Assembly (NCBI GenBank): GCA_034638255.1 | Contig: JAWPGT010000102.1 | Span: 1-64,000 of the forward strand | DNA length: 64,000 nt | Direction: 5' to 3' | DNA from: Coprinus comatus | Taxonomy: Eukaryota; Basidiomycota; Agaricomycetes; Agaricales; Agaricaceae | Shown: positions 43,914 through 53,796 of the stretch, piece by piece | Position numbering within the stretch: the first letter of the stretch is position 1 | Layout of the letters: the number at the start of each line of letters is the position of its first letter | Program-made: the position numbers and the translations under genes | The notes under the pieces: model-generated | What the model was told of the DNA's origin: nothing | What the model saw: only the letters and a program-made list of their open reading frames with translations | Database searches by the model: none

Positions 43914-46118
43914 TCACCCCACAACTACACTGGCTGTGCGCTTTGTCTGGGCAAGAATATAGGTCGGCAAATTTCCCATCCCCACTCTCTCCGACACAAG
44001 TGTTGTGTCTTCTTTCCGATCCAACAACATACATGTAACCCCACTTCCATGAATCGCGAGCGGGACCATGGCATTCGGTTCCTTCAATGTATGCACCCTG
44101 GTAAACACAACATTTCGAAGGTCGACCAAGCTTCCTGATAGAGAATCTGCCGAAGGGTGCCACCTTGGTACTTCCTGTTCATTAACATCGCCCCATTCGG
44201 TGAATATACGCTTCCTTGAAAGTATTTCGAGGTGAACATCCATCTTGTCTAATCGTTGTCGAGGATCTGCACCCCAGGTGTTGGGGTTGAGGTAGAACCA
44301 GATATTCTCCTTGTCGAGATACATTGTCTGTGCAATGAGCCTTGCTGTAGTAATGACCGAGCATGCAAGAATACATAAAGGTACCGCTTTAGCAAGTCCC
44401 CACCGAGGAAGAACATGTCTAAAATTCCACCAATGTAAAAGAATGCAACTACTTCCCGCAAGGAGACGAAATCCTGCCATCTCAACGTTGTGATATAGTG
44501 CGAAGGTGTCACGTCGTGGAATAACCTTGATTGCCGCCGTTTCAGGGCCTACGAGATTCAAAGCAGACTTGCCATTCACATCACATTGGACCGGAATTGC
44601 AGTGACGAGCGGATCAAGTCTTTCGGTTCCCGGTTTTGGCAAAACAGGCTTTCCAAGCCAAGGGTGTCGAATCGGGGTAGATTTTGATGTTCCACCATAT
44701 AAACTACAAACGGCTGCCAGGTTAGCAACATTATAATAGCCTTGATTTAATTCCAAGAGCCATGAAAGGTCTGCCCAGCCATCTACACCTGGAAGGTCCC
44801 CCAGCAATGCACGTCGAAAAAGAAGACCATTCAGAGCTTGGCCAAGCTTAGTATGATGTTCATAGCCTCCGATGTCATCTCTACGGATCACTTCGACTAT
44901 CAAGGAATGAATGGAGGATTGTAGATTAAAAGAGGCGGTGTTCGGGGTATGCTTCATTATAGCGTGAAGATGGAGTAAGCCTTCCTCTTCTGCTTGATTC
45001 TGCATCTCTCGTCGGAAATGGTGGCCTGTTTTTGAGTAACACTGAAATTCCTCTGTATCTTCGCTGCGTCTAACCATCGACTCAACTTCGGGAGCGCTAA
45101 GGATTTCCCCAAGAGTGAAAAGACGTTTGCTCCAATTGCAAGACGGAGAGGTATGATGACAATCCAGGACATTACAAAATACCACCACCTTTGAGGCAGC
45201 AGCGAAAATATCAGCGAGGCGACCCAATTCCTTCCGTCGAATTTCTTCCAATTCCTCATCTTCAAGGGTCTCACCCTGCATGTTGAATAGGCATAACTCG
45301 TCAACCCATATATATTCGACCTTGGAAGTGAGTGGCAACGGTTGTACAAGGCTATCCTCAACGTGGGAGGGGGTCATCATGTAAGCTTTCAGCAAACATT
45401 CTGCAATCGCTCGTCGATCCCTGAGGCTAAACTCGGGTGGAGCATCATTGACAGGGTCTCGTGTCGTATGCCCGGCGGAGGTGAAAAACTTGTAAGCCCC
45501 TTTCATATGGTAACTTATTGCAATGTATGTAGGGATTGCGTTGGAATAGGGCAGTTGAGTCCATGTGACTACTCCGTCGTTCAGGTGGACTTTGAGGATG
45601 AACCTGGGTTGGTATCCAGTGGGACTATATTTGGCAGTGCTACCCGAGCCTGGAGAATTGACTAGAACGGATCTATGAGGATATGCTCTCTCATAGAACC
45701 AGGTGGTTTTCATGGCTTCAAGGATAGGGTGGGTAGGAAAGAAGAAGATGGTAATGGGGGAGAAAATGGTGGTTAAAACTACTTGAGAAAGGCCTCCGAA
45801 CCAATGACGCCAAGTTCCATGGCGAGTACGAGAAAATAAGCCGCATCCTTCCACACCTATTTCCTCGCAGCCGAAACGCCTCCATAATTCACGTTTGACG
45901 AAGTTGTTGATGACAATTTTCAACGAGTCGCGAATCATAGGGTACTTGTACAGGTTATAGGAAATGACTGCCAAAGGCACCCAACCCGAGGGTTTGAACG
46001 ATGGAAAGAGGGCACTGTTTAGACTAGCAGAGTAATGCATGGACGCCGGATTCAAGGCTTGCGACATGCCAGGAGTCCACTGCGGATCACCGAAATTTAG
46101 GAGAGATTCAAAGTTCAT
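43914..46118 (-). CDS. HET-domain-like protein with transmembrane segments (734 aa)
   Basis: This is a single long exon from ATG 46118 to TGA 43914. In the middle (residues about 195-320) the order YIAISYHMKG, VEYIWVDELCLFNMQGE and EIRRKELGRLADIFAAASKV follows the HET (heterokaryon incompatibility) domain pattern of an aromatic start, a WIDxLC-type strand and a later helix with xAxxV. Hydrophobic segments near residues 110-135 and around 575-625 (LCILACSVITTARLIAQTMY) suggest membrane anchoring, unusual for classical HET proteins. The N- and C-terminal parts are not recognised. In other fungi HET-domain proteins trigger cell death on contact between unlike individuals; such a role here is inference. 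The lack of introns in 2.2 kb is unusual next to its neighbours. Confidence 0.6.
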   Translation of the reverse strand: MNFESLLNFGDPQWTPGMSQALNPASMHYSASLNSALFPSFKPSGWVPLAVISYNLYKYPMIRDSLKIVINNFVKRELWRRFGCEEIGVEGCGLFSRTRHGTWRHWFGGLSQVVLTTIFSPITIFFFPTHPILEAMKTTWFYERAYPHRSVLVNSPGSGSTAKYSPTGYQPRFILKVHLNDGVVTWTQLPYSNAIPTYIAISYHMKGAYKFFTSAGHTTRDPVNDAPPEFSLRDRRAIAECLLKAYMMTPSHVEDSLVQPLPLTSKVEYIWVDELCLFNMQGETLEDEELEEIRRKELGRLADIFAAASKVVVFCNVLDCHHTSPSCNWSKRLFTLGEILSAPEVESMVRRSEDTEEFQCYSKTGHHFRREMQNQAEEEGLLHLHAIMKHTPNTASFNLQSSIHSLIVEVIRRDDIGGYEHHTKLGQALNGLLFRRALLGDLPGVDGWADLSWLLELNQGYYNVANLAAVCSLYGGTSKSTPIRHPWLGKPVLPKPGTERLDPLVTAIPVQCDVNGKSALNLVGPETAAIKVIPRRDTFALYHNVEMAGFRLLAGSSCILLHWWNFRHVLPRWGLAKAVPLCILACSVITTARLIAQTMYLDKENIWFYLNPNTWGADPRQRLDKMDVHLEILSRKRIFTEWGDVNEQEVPRWHPSADSLSGSLVDLRNVVFTRVHTLKEPNAMVPLAIHGSGVTCMLLDRKEDTTLVSERVGMGNLPTYILAQTKRTASVVVG

Positions 46119-46484
46119 CTAGGATTACCAGAAAGTTGAATACAGTTACTACTTTTCAACGGAGATACTAACCTTGATAACAGTACATACGACTCAGGTA
46201 GGAGGTTTTGGGTAGGAGTGTTACTGTACGTACACTTTCCCGGCCCTTTAAAAGGAGCGATGATATATATAATTCCGAGAGCTGTTCATTGCTACTACTG
46301 CGGTGGAGTAGGATGGCCGGGAGGTATCACAAGAAGATCAGAAGTCGAAGTTACTGTCATGTAGAATGCATATATGCACTGTACTGTTAAGCTCATGTGG
46401 GCAGCTCATGTTGTCTTCCAAGCAGTTACTTCCTAAGCTTATACATGTTTCACTCCAGTGACCATAGAATCTTGTGTTTGAGCG

Positions 46485-47145
46485 TCTGCTATGGCTCAGT
46501 GGATTGGTTAACGTTGTGAAAGATCAATCCTTATCTTGAAAGGCTGTGCACTAATATTAAATTTCCCTCACGTCTTCAACATGTTCAAGTGAAATGTTGT
46601 ACTACGTATATGTGAGCGTTTGGTACTATGAACGAATAGAAGTGTTGATGACCGCAATTGGTACAATAATAAGTGCTGCCTGATTCGATAACCTTGTCCT
46701 TGAGCTTCATCCGGAGTTCTTCTATGGGTCTGGACTGGTTGGCGTTGTGGAGGATTGATGCCTTGTCATGAAAGGCTGTGTTTGGATATTAAATTTCCCT
46801 CACGGCCCAGTCACGTCTTCAATGTGTTGTGAAAGGTGATCCTGAATATATATAGAGTCGTTTGGTGCTAATTTTGGCAGTGCGCAACTCATCGGCGGAA
46901 GAGCAATATCTTTCTGAGGGTCTTTCATGTCGATAAAAAGACATGAAAGACATGTAAGGCTCTTGTCTTTGAAAAAAGACCAGTAAAAGACATTAAAGAA
47001 GGCATGAAAATAGTCCGAGGTCTTTTTGCAAGACCCTCCAAAAGATCCTTCTAGGGAATCTTTTTCGTGATCTTGATTCATATTATTCTCCCCCAATGCC
47101 ACCGGACCCTACACTTCTATTCGGAATAGAAGTGTTGATGGTTCA
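46485..47145 (+). repeat. Imperfect tandem duplication, second copy carrying a ~240-bp insertion
   Basis: Copy 1 (about 46485-46655) and copy 2 (about 46715-47145) share GGTTRRCGTTGTG, TGAAAGGCTGTG, ATATTAAATTTCCCTCACG, CGTCTTCAA and, at their ends, GAATAGAAGTGTTGATG. Copy 2 contains an extra block (about 46875-47115) with AAAGAC-rich sequence and a small hairpin (CTTTCATGTC...GACATGAAAG, about 46922-46949). Copy 1 begins with an A-box-like TGGCTCAGTGG, so a degenerate SINE origin is possible. No coding potential is seen. Confidence 0.6.
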
Positions 47146-47270
47146 CATATTACTACTGCGATGAATACTGGATGAATATGAACCTTTTAAAGTGGACGCA
47201 TCGTAACAGAAGAAGTAGCAGGTACTAGAGTTAATTCAAGTTGCCTTCTGGACCCAATGTTCACTAGTAC

Positions 47271-47829
47271 TATCATCCATCAGATGTTCGTATTCCACAC
47301 TTGTTCGTATTGCTGGTTTTTATGGTGCTTCCCTCGATAAAATTATATTGCATCTTCATATATCAATACTTCTTATTGTTGTGTACTGCTCCATGTTCTT
47401 TTTTATGCAAGATTCAACGAGCTAAGAGGTTGACTTTTATGGGTATCGTCACGCTTGCCGAGACACGGCAAAGCGGTAGTTGAATTTGTTGATGAGAACA
47501 ATGATGATGTCAACACCAAGTGCCAGTTCGCGTCATGTACGCTCATGTATACCACTGCGTGGGTGACTCGATAATCTAACTGGATTATTGAAGACATACC
47601 TAAACTTTACTCTGAGACCCACACTCATGAGTAAAGTAAAGCTTGGATAAATACTCGCTAGTACTTGATAATCTGTGTGGATTACCAAGTCACTGGCACA
47701 GTACGTACTTCGTACTCTTTCGTATAGACCCCTTCCCAGTCCACGTGCCGCTCCTTATATAAGCGACTTGTAAACAAGGGCTTGTCACGTCAGCGGACTG
47801 GCACAACTTGTGTGTGGCTTTATTTGTCC
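47271..47829 (+). repeat. Left copy of an inverted LTR-like repeat (partner at about 49200-49706)
   Basis: Two blocks match the right copy in inverted orientation: CATCCATCAGATGTTCGTAT (about 47275) and a ~95-bp block (about 47751-47829) containing CCACGTGCCGCTCCTTATAT, AAACAAGGGCTTGTCACGTC and TGTGTGGCTTTATTTG. Between the blocks the left copy has about 340 bp of extra sequence. TATA-like TTATATAAG and CRE-like CACGTCAG suggest a promoter of an LTR. Confidence 0.65.
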
Positions 47830-49199
47830 TGGAGCTTCCACTAACCCGTGTGAAATGCACAAACAGCGACCATCATGCGCACCCTATCCAAATTCGGAAG
47901 TTACACAATTGGGAAGGCGGGGGCAGGGCGGGGGGGTCATCCCGACACATGAGGAAACAGGAAGTTGTGTATTAAATAAGTAGACACATGCTTTTCACAC
48001 CACTATCGTATTTACCCCGGGTCAGTGCCACTCTCAATCCTTAAAGTGCTACAACTCTGACAACTCATGAATGAATGGAAGTTAACATTGGAGCTTGATC
48101 ACACACCATATACAGATCATGGAACATTGCTCATATGTGATATATCTAGTATTACAGACCTTTTATATATTAATGCGTAAGCATGAGCCCGATATCACAT
48201 TTAAATGGGCTTTCGAGATAATTAAAAATTAAAACAGACTACGCACAGAAATACACCTGATTACGAGGTCGAATTCGGGTCGAACAAACATTTTCATACC
48301 AATGTATATGGTAGCCCTTCCGCCGAGGGGACAACCAAGGCTTTCCCAAGGTTCTTGTATCAGGATCCACCACCGGCATCCGACCGGCATCAGTTCTGCT
48401 GTTACTAAATCGTAGCGGTGCTCACGCACCAGTTGGCAGTCCCGGACCCAGTGATATATATATTTGGGAGTTGGGACACTAAAGTTTCATGTTCATATGT
48501 AATATAAAAGAAATTGATTTTTGTTGGTTGTTGGTTCAGATACTAAGCAGGATGTTCTCTTCAAGCCCCGAGCAGATTGCCAATTTTTGATACCATAAAG
48601 GCTACACAAAAATACAAATGATGAGTTTGGTAATTTTGGTTCCTTATCAGTTCCTATCCTTTGCTCGCACAGACTCGCTGCCTCCGCCAGCTCGTGTGTG
48701 CTCGCCGCCCGATGCCTGAAAGGTCAAAGTGGCATACCACAAGGCTTGTTCAAAATTCATCTCACTCTCATTCAACCATACTCCAGTCCACCTTTGAACA
48801 AGGCCTTCAGTGCTAAACACTCTTGTAGGAGTAGGAAGTATTTCAGTCAGTCGCAATTTCTATTTTTTGTTACACCCAGGTTATGCCCGAAGACACTTTC
48901 CCTTTCCCTTTCCCCTCCCCCTCTTCATCATGCATCATGATTCATTCTTAAGACACGAGTGTCAATGGTCACGTGTAATGATCTAGAGAGCAGTCCAGAA
49001 ATTCTGTTTTTAGATTATTTATTCTACAACGTTCTACAATGTTCCATCAGGAACCATCTGATGGGAAGTGTATGCAGGTGGAAGGGTACGTTTGGTGCAA
49101 ACAGAACCCTCCTCTAGCTTCGCTGAGTCGGGGATTGGTTAGTTGGGCGCGGGAAGTACGCTTTGTTTGCTGGGTTCACACGGGTCTTAGAAGTTTATA

Positions 49200-49706
49200 T
49201 CAAATAAAGCCACACACAAGTTGTGCCAGTCCGCTGACGTGACAAGCCCTTGTTTACAAGTCGCTTATATAAGGAGCGGCACGTGGACTGGGAAGGAGTC
49301 TGTCTTTCGTACTGCAAATGAATTGGAAACGATCACACTGGGTGTCGTTTACCCTTTTTCGTGGGATAAAAGGGTAAAGATATGTCAAAGATATTAATAA
49401 TATCTATAACCATGTCCCATGCCTTATATAATAAAAGATTTTTTAAATATTATTAAAAAAAACCCGAAAAAACGTAGGTTATGTTTATTTTCTCCAATAT
49501 CTTTAAAATATATTTTACCATATAAGGCATGGGACATGATTATAGATATTATTAATATCTTTGACATATCTTTACCCTTTTATCCCACGAAAAAGGGTAA
49601 ACGACACCCAGTGTCAACGGAGTATGAAAATACATCACAGTCACGATCATGTGCACCGTGACGATACGGACAAGTGTGGAATACGAACATCTGATGGATG
49701 ATAGTA
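49200..49706 (-). repeat. Right copy of the inverted LTR-like repeat, split by a MITE
   Basis: Reverse complement of the blocks described at 47271-47829, near-identical over the TATA-containing block (about 49199-49292) and the CATCCATCAGATG block (about 49664-49706). The MITE at 49336-49613 separates them. About 1.4 kb lies between the two copies and no gene is recognised there. Confidence 0.65.
49336..49613. mobile_element. 278-bp hairpin MITE, CACTG ends and TCA target duplication
   Basis: Arms of about 100 bp (49336-49435 and 49515-49613) are nearly perfect inverted repeats starting CACTGGGTGTCGTTTACCC, separated by an AT-rich centre of about 80 bp. TCA flanks the element on both sides (49333-49335 and 49614-49616). 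A 3-bp duplication with CACT-type ends is the hallmark of the CMC (CACTA) group, which includes the Plavaka elements. Near-perfect arms imply recent insertion. It sits within the right LTR-like repeat. Confidence 0.85.
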
Positions 49707-49808
49707 TGGAAACCTCCCATCCTCACTTATGTATTCACTTACGTATAAGCAATGCATTCAGCGAGTTCTCGCCCTCTCTCACCAATACCACCACTGTAGC
49801 CTTCTGCA

Positions 49809-50954
49809 ATGTCCATACTCGACAAGCTCAAACCAGATTTTGATCTGAGCCTCAAGTTAAAGCCACCTAGCTATCTCGAGGTTGCAGTCACCTTGATGCC
49901 AAAACGTATGACTGGCATCAAGCATATGTTGCGTCCTGCTTGTCCCTTTCTTCCACTACCCATCTCGCTAGGATGGCAAGAAAACCCGACGTGCGATGAC
50001 TATCCAAAGAAGGATCTCATTCCTGACCTCGTGATCACAGATATCGCGTCCGGGGCAACGAGGCGTGTACATGCACCGTGGATGCATGCCTTGTATACCA
50101 TGTCGTTGGAAGAACATGACTTTAGGGGCGCCGCGGAAGTCAAGCTGAAGGAAGCAAATTTCACGCAGAGATTCGGTTGGCAACATTACATTACCATATA
50201 CATACTTCTCGCACAAATTACTCTGGGCTTCTGGGGACTCTCGCAGCATCAGTACAGAACTGCGGTCATTGTTCTAATTGGAGTGGTTTTGCAACTTCTG
50301 GAAGGGTTCTATGCGATGAAGTTTCCTCTGCACAAGGAGCCGAGAAAATGCGCAACACAGAGGATGTATGTTTTGCACAAAGGGATGTTATCGACGCATA
50401 TACTCATCGTCTCCCACCAACCAGCCACAAACGCGAGAACATCTGATGGAGATCTCATCTACATCAATCTCGAGGATGCTGCTGCGCCTTTGCCAGTGCA
50501 TCGTAAAGGCAAGGAGCGGGCGCTGGAATTTGTATGTCGTGGGTTCTTACAAACCACGAATATCATTCTTCAACTCGCTTGTGTTACTTCGAAATCCGAG
50601 ACCCTACTCATTCCCCTCACACTTGTCATCGGCACCATCGCCTCTGAAGCCCTCGTTTCTATATGTGTTTTTCTTCCTGAGTATCATTCACTCGAGCAAC
50701 TCGAAACATCAGAATCTCGTCCGAGCTTACTTGATTTAGTCCTTGCGACCTGTCAACGTTCAGGTAGCAAATCCGTCGGATTTGTAGAATCTATTTTACC
50801 GGATAAAGATGGCAACCATGTCGACTATGGCTGGATTACGGAGGTATTTGAGAAGGGTACGTGGGGAACGCAACCTCACCCAAATCACCAATCTGCCAAT
50901 ATTGTCCACTCAACAGCATTGAGACGAAGGACGATGCTAGTAAGCCACATTTAA
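49809..50954 (+). CDS. Predicted integral membrane protein (381 aa, unknown function)
   Basis: A single open exon from ATG 49809 (MSILDKLKPDFDLSLKLKPP) to TAA near 50954. Hydrophobic helices are visible at residues about 119-137 (HYITIYILLAQITLGFWG), 143-162 (TAVIVLIGVVLQLLEGFY), 242-260 (LQTTNIILQLACV) and 265-290 (LLIPLTLVIGTIASEALVSI). The N-terminal third and a loop with KGKERALEF appear soluble. I recognise no domain. The last residues (RRTMLVSHI) could instead be the start of an intron at GTAAGC after LV, so the C-terminus is uncertain. It lies just right of the transposon-rich island. Confidence 0.6.
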   Translation: MSILDKLKPDFDLSLKLKPPSYLEVAVTLMPKRMTGIKHMLRPACPFLPLPISLGWQENPTCDDYPKKDLIPDLVITDIASGATRRVHAPWMHALYTMSLEEHDFRGAAEVKLKEANFTQRFGWQHYITIYILLAQITLGFWGLSQHQYRTAVIVLIGVVLQLLEGFYAMKFPLHKEPRKCATQRMYVLHKGMLSTHILIVSHQPATNARTSDGDLIYINLEDAAAPLPVHRKGKERALEFVCRGFLQTTNIILQLACVTSKSETLLIPLTLVIGTIASEALVSICVFLPEYHSLEQLETSESRPSLLDLVLATCQRSGSKSVGFVESILPDKDGNHVDYGWITEVFEKGTWGTQPHPNHQSANIVHSTALRRRTMLVSHI

Positions 50955-50959
50955 TTAGT

Positions 50960-52670
50960 CTTTACTACAATGATCATTAATCTCTCCCACAGCGTTCTTA
51001 AGCATCTTGTCTTTTGTCTTTGATTAGGATTTAGCACTGCAGTATATTGAGCTCACGACGAGCTAATCCTTTTAACACAATTCAACAAACTTTACTAATT
51101 TTAAGGTCCATTTCCCTCTCCCTTTTGTGTCAATAAGTTATTTGTTCACTACCATATTTTCTACCACATGTACTAATTACAAAAAACATTAATTATTCAA
51201 GATAATTGCTTGATGATTTTTCATAAGGGGTTCCAACGTCGGTCACTAGCGGCTTGAAGCTTCCTTGAGACTTCCTACTTTCTTGCAAGTGCGCAGAATC
51301 TTGATGCAGTGTACAAAAGATGAACGGTCCTTAACTAGTGCCTTGTCCCTGCACATCTAAAAAGAGCGCCACGGCACTTTAGTGGTAGATTTTCAACGTT
51401 GATGGTTGAGTAAATCTTCCTTATCATCAGGCGGCGATCCGTCTTTTGCGATGTGTATAGCCCGTAGGCGGGGCAGATCATGGATCAACAACTTCTAAGC
51501 CATCATTCAGAATTAAGCTCGGTGCTAACTTTGTTTTACCCATACAACGACTTGCTTTCTCCCTCCGTTTCTTGCACAGGTATGGCACTGTGCTTTCAAT
51601 ATATTTCGTGAGGAAAATATATGAGTTAAGTGCAAAAGTTGTGTGTTCCGAAATACAAACAATTTGTACAACTACAGGACTATCACTGGGAATCAACCTT
51701 CCACTTCTCCCAACAACCCATTAATCGACAAGAATCTACCAACAAGAAAAACCCACACACAAAACATCTTCCGCATCATCATTAATATTGGAATTATCAA
51801 CCTCATCCAACTTAATCCAAAACTTCTTCCTCTCTTTCATTCCCAGTCCAATACCACTAGTTGAACGCATGGCCTGTACCAATTCAAGTTCCCGATTAAC
51901 CTGTCCAATCAACATTCTACGAAATATTTCAAGTCAGCTCAGTTGATTTTCAGATTCAAATGCGAAATGTAACAAATTTGAAAAATCGAAGTTTGAGTAT
52001 CCTAGGAAGAATTAAAATTTCTTTGATTTGTGATATTTCTAAGATATTATTCCATCTTTGAAGTTAAAGGATTGAAGATTGTAAGCAGGAGATGTAGGTC
52101 AAGTTGGACCTGTTTTGTAATATGTACGCGTATACTGAAATAGAGTGTTTGAGAAGTAGGAGAAGAGGAAGTATTTTTGAGAAATGGATTCCAAAAAAAT
52201 TGGGTCGTTCATACTTGGATGGGTTCGAGCCTCAGGTAAATAATATGTAGTGAATCGAAGAGGAATAAGGTCAATCATCATGAAATTGAAATTGTGTATT
52301 ATCGTTTCATATTTCTTTGTCGAAAAAAAAAGATCTCGCTTTCTTATGGTTGGACGCGCTACAAAGAATAAGTATGGACAATCAAACCTGAAAACAAAGT
52401 GGCAACTATTGCAAATTGGTAGTTTTACAAGGAAAAGAGTTGATGGGTAACAGTCAAGGGCCTCAGGGTCCAATGAGGAATTTACAAGAACCACCACATT
52501 TGAACAAAGTCAAAGGCTAAAACGTTATTTCGTGTGACCGAAAGCCAACCGAAAAGCCTGGGACAGAAATCAATAGAGTTGTGTGTCCAGGGCATTGTCG
52601 TTACGAACCAACAACACCAAACAGATAAAGAGAGATTGATTCATTAATGACGTTTTGTGTCTTGAGCTAT
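50960..52670. other. Intergenic stretch, nothing recognised
   Basis: About 1.7 kb without a recognisable gene. Short open frames at 51478-51696 and 52099-52497 (minus) have no familiar domain and are probably chance. A B-box-like GGTTCGAGCC at 52214 lacks an A-box upstream. Confidence 0.45.
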
Positions 52671-52675
52671 CAGTC

Positions 52676-53716
52676 ATGGAATCGATATCCCCGACCGCAG
52701 AACTTATAAACAGGTCCACCTTGATTTCGCAAGGTGCAGAAGCTGCAAGTACTTCCCGTTCGATATTAATACCGTACTAATTAAATACTGGATTCAATCA
52801 GATAGAAAGTCTACAAAGGGTTCTTGACTTTATCACACCCGTCCGTTACACTCCTAGATGAAGAAGCAGCGGCGAAGAGGGTGCCGGTTTTGATCAAGTA
52901 CCGATTTATAAAAGGTTATAGACATAAGACCCTCGATACGACGTTGACCAAAACTCGAGTTGCAGGAGAAGCAAGGGCGTTGATACGATGTCTGCGGTGA
53001 GTATTTTTCTGAGCGCATATATAAGGTTAGTTGACGAGAAATACTATGTATAGAGCAGGGGTGAATGTTCCAGGAGTAAGAATGGTTGATGCACCTGCAG
53101 GAGTACTGGGTATTGAGTGGATCGAGGGGAAGAGTGTACGCAAATTGTTGCCTGGTGGTGCGGACGAGGAGGAGGAGGAGGAGGATGACGTGGACCCCCT
53201 TCAGGAGTACGGAATTACCGTTGGTACGTGTTTACGTGTTTCAGCAAAGTGCATATATTGACTGTAATCAGATGGGCTGATGAAGAGGATTGGTGTTGAG
53301 CTTGCGAAGATGCATCTTTCGGATGTGATACACGGAGATCTGACCACTTCGAACATGATGCTGCGACGACATGCTGGAGTCGCCGAGCTGGTAAATTACT
53401 CCTGGTTAATGTGTTGTTGATTTAATTTGTTTTGCTCAAGGTTCTGATTGATTTCGGACTGTCGTACCAGTCGACGTTGGTGGAAGACAAGGCTGTCGAT
53501 CTGTATGTGCTGGAGCGAGCCTTTGCATCGACACACCCAGATTCGGAGCCATTGTTCCAGTCGGTGCTCGACGCGTACGAGAGGCAGGCGGGAAAGGATT
53601 GGGCGGGTATTAAGCGGCGTCTGGATGACGGTGAGTGGGATGTGAATAAATTGAACGCATATATTGAGTGTTTTCTAGTGCGGTTGCGTGGACGGAAGCG
53701 CAGTATGGTTGGGTAG
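52676..53716 (+). CDS. BUD32: Bud32-type KEOPS/EKC complex kinase (PRPK/TP53RK family)
   Basis: Bud32 is the small atypical kinase/ATPase of the KEOPS complex, needed for t6A tRNA modification and telomere maintenance. From ATG 52676 the first exon ends LISQGAEA, the short glycine-poor nucleotide loop of the family. A GC-AG intron (52746-52813, donor GCAAGT, branch site TACTAAT) joins it to KVYKGFLTL. Then follow [17 protein letters not shown] with the ATP-binding Lys, [18 protein letters not shown] (helix-C Glu), [33 protein letters not shown] (catalytic loop) and [12 protein letters not shown] (metal-binding DFG). The end [12 protein letters not shown] is the invariant basic tail. Further introns are at about 52990-53055, 53225-53272, 53392-53441 and 53631-53678. 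An acidic EEEEEE insert follows KLLPGGAD. The length is near 230-250 aa, as in the family. Confidence 0.95.
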
Positions 53717-53796
53717 ATACATGTAGCACAGAGTGACTGTGACACGTTTGATGTAAATACAATTATTCAGTCTTTCTCCCGTAAGTACAGCGGGTG

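Noticed and set aside
52205..52240. B-box-like GGTTCGAGCCTC suggesting a tRNA
   Set aside because: No A-box or cloverleaf can be built from the sequence upstream.
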